Positions 1-6,854 of a stretch of 16,093 nucleotides of DNA are shown one piece after another. Location: NCBI GenBank assembly GCA_003525525.1, contig DQED01000211.1:214-16306 (forward strand), read 5' to 3'. The notes under the pieces were generated by a model, which worked only from the letters and a program-made list of their open reading frames with translations, ran no database searches and was not told where the DNA came from. The position numbers were made by a program, and so were the translations under genes. The number at the start of each line of letters is the position of its first letter. Position 1 is the stretch's first letter. The DNA is from Desulfovibrio sp. (GTDB lineage Bacteria > Desulfobacterota > Desulfovibrionia > Desulfovibrionales > Desulfovibrionaceae).

Positions 1-818
1 GTGAAAAAGGACAGGTGCACGGGCAGCGTCTGCCCCGTGGCCGAGGGCGGCAGGATGTCGAGGACGGCGGCCGCGTCGGCGAGCGTCTCCACCACCTTCT
101 CGAGCGTCATGAGCGCCACGTGCACGGGCGGACAGGAGGCGGAGAAGCGGATGTTGCCCTCGTTTTCGAGCACCGTGACCGTGCCGGTCGCGGCGATGGC
201 GATGTTGCAGCCGGTGATGCCGGCGTCGGCGGCGAGGAATTTCTCCCGCAGGCTGTCGCGGGCGATGCGCGTCATCTCCGGGATTTCGCTGCTCGTGCGG
301 CCGAGTTTTTCCGCGAAAAGCGCCGATACCTGCTCCTTGGACACGTGCAGGGCCGGGGCAAGGATGTGCGAGGGCTTCTGGCCGGCGAGCTGGATGATGT
401 ATTCGCCGAGGTCCGTCTCCACGGCGGTGATGCCGGCGGCGGCCAGGGCGTCGTTGAGCCCGATCTCCTCGCTGACCATGGACTTGCCCTTGACCACGAG
501 CTTCGCGCCGCTGGCCGTGAGGACGTCCGTGACGATGGCGGCCGCCTGGGGCGCGTCCTCGGCGTAGTGGACCGTGCCTCCGGTCGCGCGCACGCTCTTT
601 TCCAGCTTCTCGAGCAGGTCGGGCAGCGTCGCCAGGGTCTTTTCCCGCACGGCCACGGCCCGGGCCCGGCGTTCGGTGAAGTCGGGCATGGCGTTGACCG
701 AACGTTCGCGCAGCAGGTCGATATGGTGGATGGCCTTGTCCAGGATGGCGCGGGACCCGCTGTCGGCCAGGGCCCTGGACGAAGCCTCGCGGAAATCGTG
801 TTTCTCGTGCGCGCTCAT
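1..818 (-). CDS. lutB: LutB/LldF-type lactate oxidation iron-sulfur protein (N-terminal part)
   Basis: This is the first 272 codons of a leftward gene that runs off the left window edge without a stop. The translation starts MSAHEKHDFREAS and contains the LUD-domain stretch KGKSMVSEEIGLN (about residues 105-117) and a later glycine/alanine-rich segment with GCNIAIAATGTVTVLENEGN. These match the LutB/LldF family, which with LutA and LutC oxidises L-lactate to pyruvate in the cytoplasm using Fe-S clusters. The C-terminal ferredoxin-like part with the [4Fe-4S] cysteines would lie outside the window. The start codon overlaps the lutA stop as ATGA, which implies translational coupling. A related LUD/ferredoxin fusion of other substrate range is possible, but the adjacent LutA-type gene favours lactate use. 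Confidence 0.87.
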   Translation of the reverse strand, partial: MSAHEKHDFREASSRALADSGSRAILDKAIHHIDLLRERSVNAMPDFTERRARAVAVREKTLATLPDLLEKLEKSVRATGGTVHYAEDAPQAAAIVTDVLTASGAKLVVKGKSMVSEEIGLNDALAAAGITAVETDLGEYIIQLAGQKPSHILAPALHVSKEQVSALFAEKLGRTSSEIPEMTRIARDSLREKFLAADAGITGCNIAIAATGTVTVLENEGNIRFSASCPPVHVALMTLEKVVETLADAAAVLDILPPSATGQTLPVHLSFF

Positions 819-1537
819 GCCGCTTCCCCCGCAAGCACTTCGGCCAGGTGCAGGGGCCGCACCGCCGCGCCGCGCTTGGCCAGGGCCGAGCCGATGTTGA
901 GCAGGCAGCTCGGCTCGGCGGTGATCACGGCCTGGGCTCCGGTTTCCAGGATGTCCTCGATCTTCTTGTCGAGGATCGCCTGGCTCACTTCCGGGTAGTC
1001 GATGCTGAACCCGCCGCCGAAACCGCAGCAGCGCTCGGGATGGGGCAGGGGCACGAGTTCCAGGCCCGCAACCGCGGCGAGCAGGCGTTCGGTGTGGCTC
1101 CCCACGCCGAGCACCCGCGTGCTCTGGCAGGAGGCGTGCAGCGTCGCCCGCAGCGGCAGGGTCGCCCCGAGCTCGGGACAGCCCAGGACATCGACCAGGA
1201 ATTCGCCGAGTTCGTAGGTCTTTTGGGCCACGCGCGCGGCGCGGCCGCGAAAGGGGTCGTCCGCGGCGAAAAGTTCCGGATAGCGCCGCACCATGGCCAC
1301 GCACGAGGCCGACGGCCCGACCACGGCCGGGGCGTCCTCGAAAATCTCCACGAAGCGCCGGGCCAGGGGCCTGACTGCGTCCGGCAGGCCGCGCTTGTAG
1401 GCGAACTGGCCGCAGCAGGTCTGCCCGGAGGGCAGCTGCGGCGTCACGCCGGCGCGGGACAGCGCCCTGGCCGTGGCCTCGCCCACCCGGGGCAGGACAT
1501 GGGCCACGAGGCAGGGGATAAACAAAAAGGCGTCCAC
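815..1537 (-). CDS. lutA: LutA/LldE-type (Fe-S)-binding oxidoreductase subunit
   Basis: The 240-residue protein has two CCG domains, the cysteine-rich modules that bind iron-sulfur clusters in LutA, GlpC and HdrB-like proteins. Visible signatures are FIPCL near residue 6, TCCGQFAYKRG at about 40-50, GPSASC in the middle and RCCGFGGG near residue 170. The length fits stand-alone LutA (about 240). It should act in the cytoplasm with LutB in lactate oxidation to pyruvate, a central carbon and electron source for sulfate reducers. The start is GTG at 1537, chosen because AAGGAGG (1550-1544, minus strand) lies six bases upstream and the protein begins with the conserved FIPC region. Its end overlaps the lutB start by four bases. 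Confidence 0.88.
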   Translation of the reverse strand: MDAFLFIPCLVAHVLPRVGEATARALSRAGVTPQLPSGQTCCGQFAYKRGLPDAVRPLARRFVEIFEDAPAVVGPSASCVAMVRRYPELFAADDPFRGRAARVAQKTYELGEFLVDVLGCPELGATLPLRATLHASCQSTRVLGVGSHTERLLAAVAGLELVPLPHPERCCGFGGGFSIDYPEVSQAILDKKIEDILETGAQAVITAEPSCLLNIGSALAKRGAAVRPLHLAEVLAGEAA

Positions 1538-1543
1538 GAAAAA

Positions 1544-1550
1544 CCTCCTT
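1544..1550 (-). promoter_or_regulatory. Ribosome binding site of lutA
   Basis: On the minus strand this reads AAGGAGG, a near-perfect Shine-Dalgarno, six bases before a GTG codon. It decides the GTG start of lutA. Confidence 0.8.
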
Positions 1551-1557
1551 ACGGGCG

Positions 1558-1575
1558 GGGCGTGAACTTACGCCC
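1558..1575. promoter_or_regulatory. Inverted repeat GGGCGT-N6-ACGCCC, possible operator
   Basis: Perfect six-base half-sites GGGCGT and ACGCCC flank GAACTT. The repeat covers the candidate -10 of lutAB and lies inside the divergent lutA/citrate synthase control region. The same half-sites recur at 1619-1631, which argues for one regulator binding both. The regulator is not identifiable here. Confidence 0.4.
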
Positions 1576-1592
1576 GTTCCCGCGAGGGTCAA
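1565..1592 (-). promoter_or_regulatory. Candidate sigma70 promoter of lutAB
   Basis: On the minus strand TTGACC (1592-1587) is followed after 16 bases by TAAGTT (1570-1565). The -35 matches five of six consensus bases and the -10 three of six. Transcription would start near 1558, about 20 bases before the lutA GTG. The -10 lies in the centre of an inverted repeat, consistent with repression at this site. It is inferred from sequence only. Confidence 0.35.
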
Positions 1593-1612
1593 GTCCCCGG
1601 TCCCGGCACGGC

Positions 1613-1641
1613 TTTACAGGGCGTGACGCCCGGGATAAAAG
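1613..1641 (+). promoter_or_regulatory. Candidate sigma70 promoter of the citrate synthase-family gene
   Basis: TTTACA (1613-1618, five of six consensus) is followed after 17 bases by TAAAAG (1636-1641, four of six). The predicted start near 1648 gives a leader of about 20 bases before the ATG at 1669. The spacer contains an inverted repeat. It is inferred from sequence only. Confidence 0.4.
1619..1631. promoter_or_regulatory. Inverted repeat GGGCGT-G-ACGCCC, possible operator
   Basis: Perfect six-base arms around one base sit entirely in the -35/-10 spacer of the candidate rightward promoter. The arms are the same as those of the repeat at 1558-1575, but with one rather than six bases between them. 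Confidence 0.4.
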
Positions 1642-1668
1642 AATAGCTTACTTTAGAAAGGAAGCAGC

Positions 1669-2970
1669 ATGACCACACCCGAGACCGCCACCCTCTCCTA
1701 CGAGGGCAAAAGCATCGAACTCCCCGTGATAAAAGGCGATCATGTCGAAAAAGCCCTGGACGTGCGCAAACTGCGCGCCCAGTCGGGGTGGATCACCCTC
1801 GATCCGGGCTATGCCAATACGGCCGTGTGCAAAAGCGCCATCACCCATATCGACGGCGAAAAGGGCGTGATGCTCTACCGCGGCTACGATCTCGAGGAGC
1901 TCACGCAGAAATCCACTTTCGTGGAGACGGCCATGCTCGTCATGTTCGGCGAACTGCCGACCAGGGACGAACGCGAGGCTTTCCGCGTCATGCTGCGTGA
2001 CCAGGAATTGCTCCACGAAGACCTTTTGAGCCACCTCGACGGCTTTCCGCCCAACGGCCACCCCATGGCCATCCTCTCGGCCATGATCAACGCCATGGGC
2101 AGCTATTACCCCGAGCTCTACGACATCAGCTCCCAGAACGACTTCCGCCTGGCCGCGGCCAAGATCATGAGCAAAGTGCGCACCATCGCCGCCTTCAGCT
2201 TTCGCAAATCCCAGGGGATGCCGCTCAACTACCCCAATCCGAACCTGGATTACTGCCGCAACTTCCTGCACATGATGTTCTCGGTGCCGTTTTGGATCTA
2301 CGAAGCGCCGGACCCGGTCGTGCGGGCGCTCAGCATCTTCATGATGTGCCACGCCGACCAGGCGCTCGACACCTCGTGCGCCACGGTGCGCATGGTGGGT
2401 TCGAGCCAGGCCAACCTCTTCGCCTCGGTCTCCGCGGGCATCTGCGCCCTCTGGGGCCGCCACCACGGCGGAGCCAGTTCGGCGGCCATCCGCATGTTCG
2501 AGGACGTGGTGGCCGGCCGCACCACCGTGACGCGCATCATCGAGGCGGCCAAGTCCCGTACGGGCCGGCTCATGGGCTTCGGCCAGCGGGTCTTCCATGT
2601 CGAGGACCCGCGCGCGCGCATCATCAAGGCCACCTACGAAAAGCTCATCGCCACGGGCTACGCCAAGCGCGACGCCTTTCACGACATCGCCCAGGAGATC
2701 GAGGAGCGCGCCGGCGCCGAGGACTACTTCGCCTCGCGCCATCTGCTGCCCAATACCAATTTCTATTCGAGCCTGTTGCTGCGGGCCATCAACTTTCCGC
2801 CCAACATGTTTCCGGTCATCACGGCCATCGGCAACATGCCCGGCTGGATCGCCCACTGGAAGGAGGAGACGCAGTCCCCCGACCAGCGCATCCACCGGCC
2901 GCGACAGATTTACACCGGCCGCAAACGCCATGCCTACACGCCCATGGAAAAACGCGCCGCGCGTCCCTAA
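1669..2970 (+). CDS. gltA: Citrate synthase-family protein with altered active site
   Basis: The 433-residue product aligns along its whole length with hexameric-type (E. coli GltA, 427 aa) citrate synthase, which condenses oxaloacetate and acetyl-CoA. Fold signatures are ITHIDGEKGVMLYRGY, VRMVGSSQANLF, HHGGAS and HRPRQIYTG. By alignment with E. coli numbering recalled from the literature, His264 is kept (H266), as are Arg314 (R315) and Arg407 (R410). However His305 is Q306 in GFGQRVF, Asp362 is N364 in PNTNFYS, His229 is Q231 in CHADQ and Arg387 is N389. Two of the three classical catalytic residues are therefore gone. It may be a pseudoenzyme, a regulator or an enzyme with another substrate. 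The ATG has AAAGGAAG upstream. It faces away from lutAB and is followed after 19 bp by the channel gene. Family membership is certain; citrate synthase activity is doubtful. Confidence 0.93.
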   Translation: MTTPETATLSYEGKSIELPVIKGDHVEKALDVRKLRAQSGWITLDPGYANTAVCKSAITHIDGEKGVMLYRGYDLEELTQKSTFVETAMLVMFGELPTRDEREAFRVMLRDQELLHEDLLSHLDGFPPNGHPMAILSAMINAMGSYYPELYDISSQNDFRLAAAKIMSKVRTIAAFSFRKSQGMPLNYPNPNLDYCRNFLHMMFSVPFWIYEAPDPVVRALSIFMMCHADQALDTSCATVRMVGSSQANLFASVSAGICALWGRHHGGASSAAIRMFEDVVAGRTTVTRIIEAAKSRTGRLMGFGQRVFHVEDPRARIIKATYEKLIATGYAKRDAFHDIAQEIEERAGAEDYFASRHLLPNTNFYSSLLLRAINFPPNMFPVITAIGNMPGWIAHWKEETQSPDQRIHRPRQIYTGRKRHAYTPMEKRAARP

Positions 2971-2989
2971 CCCAAACCCCGGTCGCCCC

Positions 2990-5578
2990 ATGCCCCTTCG
3001 CCCCGTCCTGCTCGTCTGCGGGCTGGCCTGCTGGCTTTGCCTGTGCGCCGCAGTCCCCAGTCCCGCCCAGTCCCCGGCCGCACCTGACGCCGCCGCGCCC
3101 GCCAAGGCCGCCGCGCCCGCCAAAGCCGATGCGCCCGCCAAAGCCGATGCGCCGGCCAAGGCCGATGCGCCGGCCAAGGCCGATGCGCCGGCGAAATCCG
3201 ACGCCACGGCCAAAACCGATACCCCGGTCAAAACAGACAAGCCCGCCGCCAAGGCGCAGCCCGAAAAGCCGAAGGCCGAGCAGCCCGCAGAGGCAGACGC
3301 GCCCAAGGATTGGCAGGTGCTGCTGTCGATCCACCAGGAGTCGCTGGTGCAGCAGGCCGCGCGGTTCAAGTCCATGGAAGGGTTGTTGCCCAAAAACGTG
3401 CGACGTTTCCGTGCGGAGCTCTCCGCCCTGGCGGGCAAACTCGACGAGCTCAACCTGATCATGAGCCTTTCCGGCGGCAATCCCTGGGAGATGCGCGCCG
3501 TTTTAAGCGACATGGCGCGCCTGCGCCGGTCCATGGACGCGCTCATGGCCCCCTTCGTGGACAGCCGCGAGGAACTCGACAAGATCGCCACGCGCCTGGA
3601 CTCCCTCAAGGAGGATTTCGCCAAGCGCCTGGACGACGATCCCGAGCCGCCCATCGCCGACGCCATCAACTACTACCTGCGCTACATCAAGGGCGTGGGG
3701 GCGAGCCTCCATTCCGTGCGCACGGCCCTCAACAAGGAGCTCGGCCCGGCCAAGGATTTCCTGGAGTCCCTCGGGCAAAGCGAGGAGGCGCTCAAAAAGC
3801 GCATCCCCCAGGCCTGGAAGCTCTACTACTTCACGCCTTCGGCGGAGATCTTCGCGGTCAAGACCTGGCTCGGCCTGCCGGACCAGGCGCTGTTGTGGCT
3901 GCGTTCCAACGGCTCCATGACGGCCTCGATCCTCAAGGGCACGGACAGCCAGCGCGCCCTGTCCTCGATGATCCGCTTCGGCGTGGGCCTCGTGCTGCTG
4001 CTCGCCGCCGACGCCGTGGTCTGCCTGCGGCTGCGCAAGCGCTTTCCGGGCAGCCTCTTCGTCAAGCGGGCGCACCGCGTCTGGCTGCTCGTGGGGCTCA
4101 GCCTCATTGCGCGTTGGGTTTCGGCGGATGCGCCGCTGCTGTTGCAGGAAGTGCTCAACGCCTTCTCGGAGATGCTGCTGGCCGCGGCCCTGGCCGTTTT
4201 TTCCTGGCTGCTGCGCTTTGCCGAGACCGACGTGGAGAAGATTCCGTCCAATCCGCTGCGCGCGCTGTGGCTGCTTTTCTGCCTGGGCCTCGCGCTCCAG
4301 ATCGCCGACCCGCCCGAACCGGCCATGACCGCGATCTGGCTGGTCTTTCTGCTCGTCTTTTTCCAGTCCACGCGGCGCGGCAAGACAAGCGCCACCGGGC
4401 TCGTGGCTTTCGCCATAAGGCGCGTCACGCCGCCGCTCGTCCTCGTGTTGTGCCTGACCGCGGTCCTGGGCTGGCAGCACCTGTCGTTTCTGTGCCTGTC
4501 CGGCTGGTTTTTGCTGCTCGCCGCGTTGCAGACCGGGCTCGCCCTGGCCGGCTTCCTGACCCGCTGGCAGGCCGGGGCCGAGGACAAGGGGGCGTCCGTG
4601 GTCACGCGGGCTCTGGCCACGAGCCTGGGCTATCCCCTGATTTCCTTGTCGCTTTTCTTCATGGTCCTCTACTGGTTCTCCACGGAGCTCGGCGGGCCGG
4701 ACATGTTCGTGACGGCCGTATCCTTCACCGTGACCGTGGGCACCCTGAACCTCACCCTGGGGCGGCTGGCGCTCATCCTGACGGGCTTTTTCGTGACCCG
4801 TTCCCTGCTTTTTTTCGTGCGCACCTTTCTGCGCGACCTGCCGCACCGCAGCCCGGGCATCGACACCGGGGTGTGCGACGTGCTGGAGACCACGTCGCAG
4901 TATCTGCTCTGGGGCGTCTACACCCTGGTTTCGCTTTTCATGCTCGGCTTTTCCTTCACGAGCCTGGCCGTGATCGCCGGCGGCCTGTCCGTGGGCATCG
5001 GCTTCGGCTTGCAAAACATCGTCAACAACTTCATCGCCGGCCTCATCCTGCTCTTCGGCCGTTCCATCCAGGCCGGCGACACCATCCAGATCGACAGCAC
5101 CTGGGGCAAGGTATCCAAGGTCAACATCCGCAACACCGTGGTGCGCACCTTCCAGAACGCCACGCTGTTCGTGCCCAACTCCGATCTCATTTCCGGCAAG
5201 CTCATCAACTGGACCCACCGCGACCCGACCATGCGCCGGGACATCAGCGTGGGCGTGGCCTACGGCACGGACACGGACAAGGTCCGCGACATCCTGCTGG
5301 AGGTGGCCAAGGCCCAGCCCCACGTGCTGCGCAATCCCCAGCCCGTGGTGCAGTTCTCGGCCTTCGGCGACAGCTCTCTGGATTTCCTGCTCATGGTCTG
5401 GGTGGAGAACGTGGCCTTCGGCATGGACACGGAATCGAACATCCGCTTCGACATCAACCGGCGCTTCCGCGAAGAGGGCATCGAGATTCCCTTCCCGCAA
5501 CGGGAAGTGCGCATCGTCGGTGGCTGCGACGAGCCGGCGGCCTTGGCCGCAGCGGCTGCAGCTGGCGGCGACGACTGA
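2990..5578 (+). CDS. Large MscS-family mechanosensitive channel
   Basis: This 862-residue inner-membrane protein is predicted to open under membrane tension and release solutes during osmotic downshock. In order it has a signal peptide (residues 1-28, ending in SPAQS), a repetitive Ala/Pro/Lys/Asp linker (36-83), a charged helical periplasmic region (about 105-320), roughly ten membrane helices (about 330-690) and the MscS pore and beta domain. The pore helix contains GLSVGIGFGLQNIVNNFIAG near residue 665, followed by GRSIQAGDTIQ and FVPNSDLISGKLINW. It is much longer than E. coli MscS (286 aa) and resembles the MscK/MscM-like multi-helix class. The start was placed at the ATG giving a signal peptide; no clear Shine-Dalgarno precedes it. 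It probably shares a transcript with the citrate synthase-family gene. Confidence 0.9.
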   Translation: MPLRPVLLVCGLACWLCLCAAVPSPAQSPAAPDAAAPAKAAAPAKADAPAKADAPAKADAPAKADAPAKSDATAKTDTPVKTDKPAAKAQPEKPKAEQPAEADAPKDWQVLLSIHQESLVQQAARFKSMEGLLPKNVRRFRAELSALAGKLDELNLIMSLSGGNPWEMRAVLSDMARLRRSMDALMAPFVDSREELDKIATRLDSLKEDFAKRLDDDPEPPIADAINYYLRYIKGVGASLHSVRTALNKELGPAKDFLESLGQSEEALKKRIPQAWKLYYFTPSAEIFAVKTWLGLPDQALLWLRSNGSMTASILKGTDSQRALSSMIRFGVGLVLLLAADAVVCLRLRKRFPGSLFVKRAHRVWLLVGLSLIARWVSADAPLLLQEVLNAFSEMLLAAALAVFSWLLRFAETDVEKIPSNPLRALWLLFCLGLALQIADPPEPAMTAIWLVFLLVFFQSTRRGKTSATGLVAFAIRRVTPPLVLVLCLTAVLGWQHLSFLCLSGWFLLLAALQTGLALAGFLTRWQAGAEDKGASVVTRALATSLGYPLISLSLFFMVLYWFSTELGGPDMFVTAVSFTVTVGTLNLTLGRLALILTGFFVTRSLLFFVRTFLRDLPHRSPGIDTGVCDVLETTSQYLLWGVYTLVSLFMLGFSFTSLAVIAGGLSVGIGFGLQNIVNNFIAGLILLFGRSIQAGDTIQIDSTWGKVSKVNIRNTVVRTFQNATLFVPNSDLISGKLINWTHRDPTMRRDISVGVAYGTDTDKVRDILLEVAKAQPHVLRNPQPVVQFSAFGDSSLDFLLMVWVENVAFGMDTESNIRFDINRRFREEGIEIPFPQREVRIVGGCDEPAALAAAAAAGGDD
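3095..3238 (+). repeat. Eight tandem 18-bp repeats coding for Ala-Pro-Ala-Lys-Ala-Asp
   Basis: Eight consecutive in-frame 18-bp units encode variants of APAKAD within the channel gene. Units 2 and 3 (3113-3148) are identical, as are units 4 and 5 (3149-3184); units 6-8 have drifted to APAKSD, ATAKTD and TPVKTD. The pattern suggests recent tandem duplications, with copy number free to vary without shifting the frame. The product is a flexible periplasmic linker. Confidence 0.9.
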
Positions 5579-5583
5579 GGCGC

Positions 5584-5602
5584 GTCCCGCTTTTCGCGGG
5601 AC
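5584..5602 (+). terminator. Hairpin after the channel gene (weak terminator candidate)
   Basis: GTCCCGC and GCGGGAC form a seven-base perfect stem around TTTTC, starting a few bases after the channel stop codon. There is no T-run after the stem, so it may be an attenuating or mRNA-stabilising hairpin rather than a true intrinsic terminator. Confidence 0.35.
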
Positions 5603-5643
5603 AGCCGGCTGAAGCTTTGCTATCAAGGCGAAAAGGTAACGCC

Positions 5644-5913
5644 ATGAGACGATACGCCATCGCCTGCCTGGTCCTGCTTGCCCTGGTCCTGGGCGCGGGC
5701 TGCCGGAAACAGGCCGTCCCCCCGGCCATGCCGCAAACGATGAGCCCCGAGCCCGGCCCCGGGGCGAGCGCCGAAGAGGTGGAACGGCATCAACTGGAAG
5801 AGGAAAAGCGCGCGCTCATGGAGCAGTACGGGGACAACCTCGCGCGCATCCAGCAGATCAACGCCCGGCTCATCGAACTCAACATCGCCATCAACCGCCA
5901 GAAGCATCCGTGA
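5644..5913 (+). CDS. Small predicted lipoprotein
   Basis: The 89-residue product has a short basic start (MRR), a hydrophobic stretch and the lipobox LGAGC (Cys21), so it is likely lipid-anchored after signal peptidase II cleavage. The mature part begins with a proline-rich stretch and then a charged helix (about residues 40-85) with heptad-like spacing, which could form a coiled coil. It is not recognised beyond this and no enzyme motif is visible. AAAAGG stands about ten bases before the ATG. It lies between the channel gene and the bactofilin gene, consistent with an envelope role, though nothing in the sequence shows a direct partner. Confidence 0.8.
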   Translation: MRRYAIACLVLLALVLGAGCRKQAVPPAMPQTMSPEPGPGASAEEVERHQLEEEKRALMEQYGDNLARIQQINARLIELNIAINRQKHP

Positions 5914-5973
5914 GGCGCGATCCGCCGGCACGACGCTTCGGTCCCGCAAGCCCGCTTGAGGAACAACGCACCC

Positions 5974-6423
5974 ATGTTCGGACGCAACACCAAGAGAAGA
6001 CCGCGCCATGACGCCATCACCGCCTTTCTCGGCGCGGGCACGCAGTACCACGGCCAGTTCCGCTTCCAGGGCGTCGTGCGCATCGACGGCGGCGTCATCG
6101 GCGACATCGTTTCCGACGGCGTGCTCGTGCTCGGCGAGCAGGGCCATGTCGAGGGCACCATCCGGGTGGCCGAACTCGTGACCAGCGGCAGCATCGTCGG
6201 CGACGTGGAAGCGACCCGGCGCGTCACGCTGCACAAGCGTTCGAACCTCGACGGCAACCTCGTGGCCCCGGTTGTCGTCATCGAGGAAGGCGCGGTGGTC
6301 AACGGCCTCGTGCGCATGGCCCCGCCCGAGGAGGGTATTCTCGTCTCCGGCGCGCCGCCCGCGGCCATAAGCCAGGCCCCGGACGCGGCCCCGGCCCCGA
6401 CCGAAGAAGAAGCCGGAAAATAG
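5974..6423 (+). CDS. Bactofilin family cytoskeletal protein
   Basis: The 149-residue protein matches the bactofilin (polymer-forming cytoskeletal, DUF583) family. After a basic N-terminal tail, residues about 15-120 show the short repeating beta-helix pattern: FRFQGVVRIDGGVIGDI, GVLVLGEQGHVEGTI, ELVTSGSIVGDV and GNLVAPVVVIEEGAVVNG. The C-terminus is a low-complexity Ala/Pro/Glu tail. Bactofilins assemble into nucleotide-free filaments under the inner membrane and help place cell-wall or polar machinery. The ATG at 5974 is preferred over an upstream in-frame TTG at 5956 because GAGGA (5958-5962) would then serve as ribosome binding site. The usual peptidase partner of some bactofilins is not adjacent. 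Confidence 0.9.
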   Translation: MFGRNTKRRPRHDAITAFLGAGTQYHGQFRFQGVVRIDGGVIGDIVSDGVLVLGEQGHVEGTIRVAELVTSGSIVGDVEATRRVTLHKRSNLDGNLVAPVVVIEEGAVVNGLVRMAPPEEGILVSGAPPAAISQAPDAAPAPTEEEAGK

Positions 6424-6476
6424 GGATTGCCAAAACCTCCCGCGCCGTTTACACGGCAAAAACGCCTCGTGCGCGC

Positions 6477-6482
6477 AAGGAG
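6477..6482 (+). promoter_or_regulatory. Ribosome binding site of the 74-residue protein
   Basis: AAGGAG stands nine bases before the ATG at 6492, which supports this short reading frame as a real gene. Confidence 0.7.
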
Positions 6483-6491
6483 TCCCGCCCC

Positions 6492-6716
6492 ATGGGCCAG
6501 TTTTTTCCCGATGCCGGCCAGTTTCCCCTGGAAGACCAGATCAAGAACCTCGGCGACGACGAGCTGCTCGATTTCTGGGAAGAAACCCAGTATCTCGAGC
6601 GCATGCTCGTGGAAGACGACGAAACCGAAAACGACCATTCCGTGGAATACGAACGCGTGATCCTTCAGGAACTCATGCTGCGTTCCTGCCGCCGCACCCT
6701 GGCGGCCGGGCGCTAG
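6492..6716 (+). CDS. Small acidic protein of unknown function
   Basis: The 74-residue product begins MGQFFPDAGQFPLEDQIKNL and is strongly acidic in the middle (DDELLDFWEE and VEDDETEND), ending in a basic tail (RSCRRTLAAGR). No signal peptide, membrane segment or known motif is visible; it looks like a soluble, mostly helical cytoplasmic protein. Translation is supported by AAGGAG at good spacing and by position 68 bp downstream of the bactofilin gene on the same strand. I do not recognise the family. Confidence 0.7.
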   Translation: MGQFFPDAGQFPLEDQIKNLGDDELLDFWEETQYLERMLVEDDETENDHSVEYERVILQELMLRSCRRTLAAGR

Positions 6717-6814
6717 ACCCGCCGCGACCGACTCCCTTCCCGCCTTTTTCGCCAAGACAGGGCCGTAGTCCCGTCGCGTGCGCCTCGTCGGCGCGCGGCG
6801 CGTGTTGCCTGCAT

Positions 6815-6847
6815 TTGCCCCCGGCGACATGCCGTCGCCGGAGGCAA
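6815..6847. terminator. Strong hairpin between converging genes
   Basis: CCGGCGAC (6821-6828) pairs with GTCGCCGG (6834-6841) around ATGCC. After one mismatch, five more pairs extend the stem (TTGCC with GGCAA). It begins eight bases beyond the stop of the leftward FecR-like gene and about 100 bases beyond the rightward 74-residue gene. There is no long T-run on either strand, so termination is likely but not certain. Confidence 0.5.
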
Positions 6848-6854
6848 GGCGTTG

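Noticed and set aside
2597..2989. Longer N-terminus for the channel protein, in frame and overlapping the citrate synthase-family gene
   Set aside because: The extension is antisense-like Arg/Ser/Pro-rich sequence inside a conserved gene and would bury a good signal peptide.
1648..3669. Long minus-strand open frame of 673 codons opposite the citrate synthase-family and channel genes
   Set aside because: It lies antisense to two well-supported genes, has repetitive His/Ala/Arg-rich composition typical of GC-rich antisense frames, and no recognisable domain.
3503..5626. Long minus-strand open frame of 707 codons opposite the channel gene
   Set aside because: It is a GC-rich shadow of the channel coding sequence with low-complexity Gln/His/Arg content and no domain.
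5956..5973. TTG start giving a bactofilin longer by six residues
   Set aside because: It would overlap the only plausible ribosome binding site; the ATG at 5974 is better.
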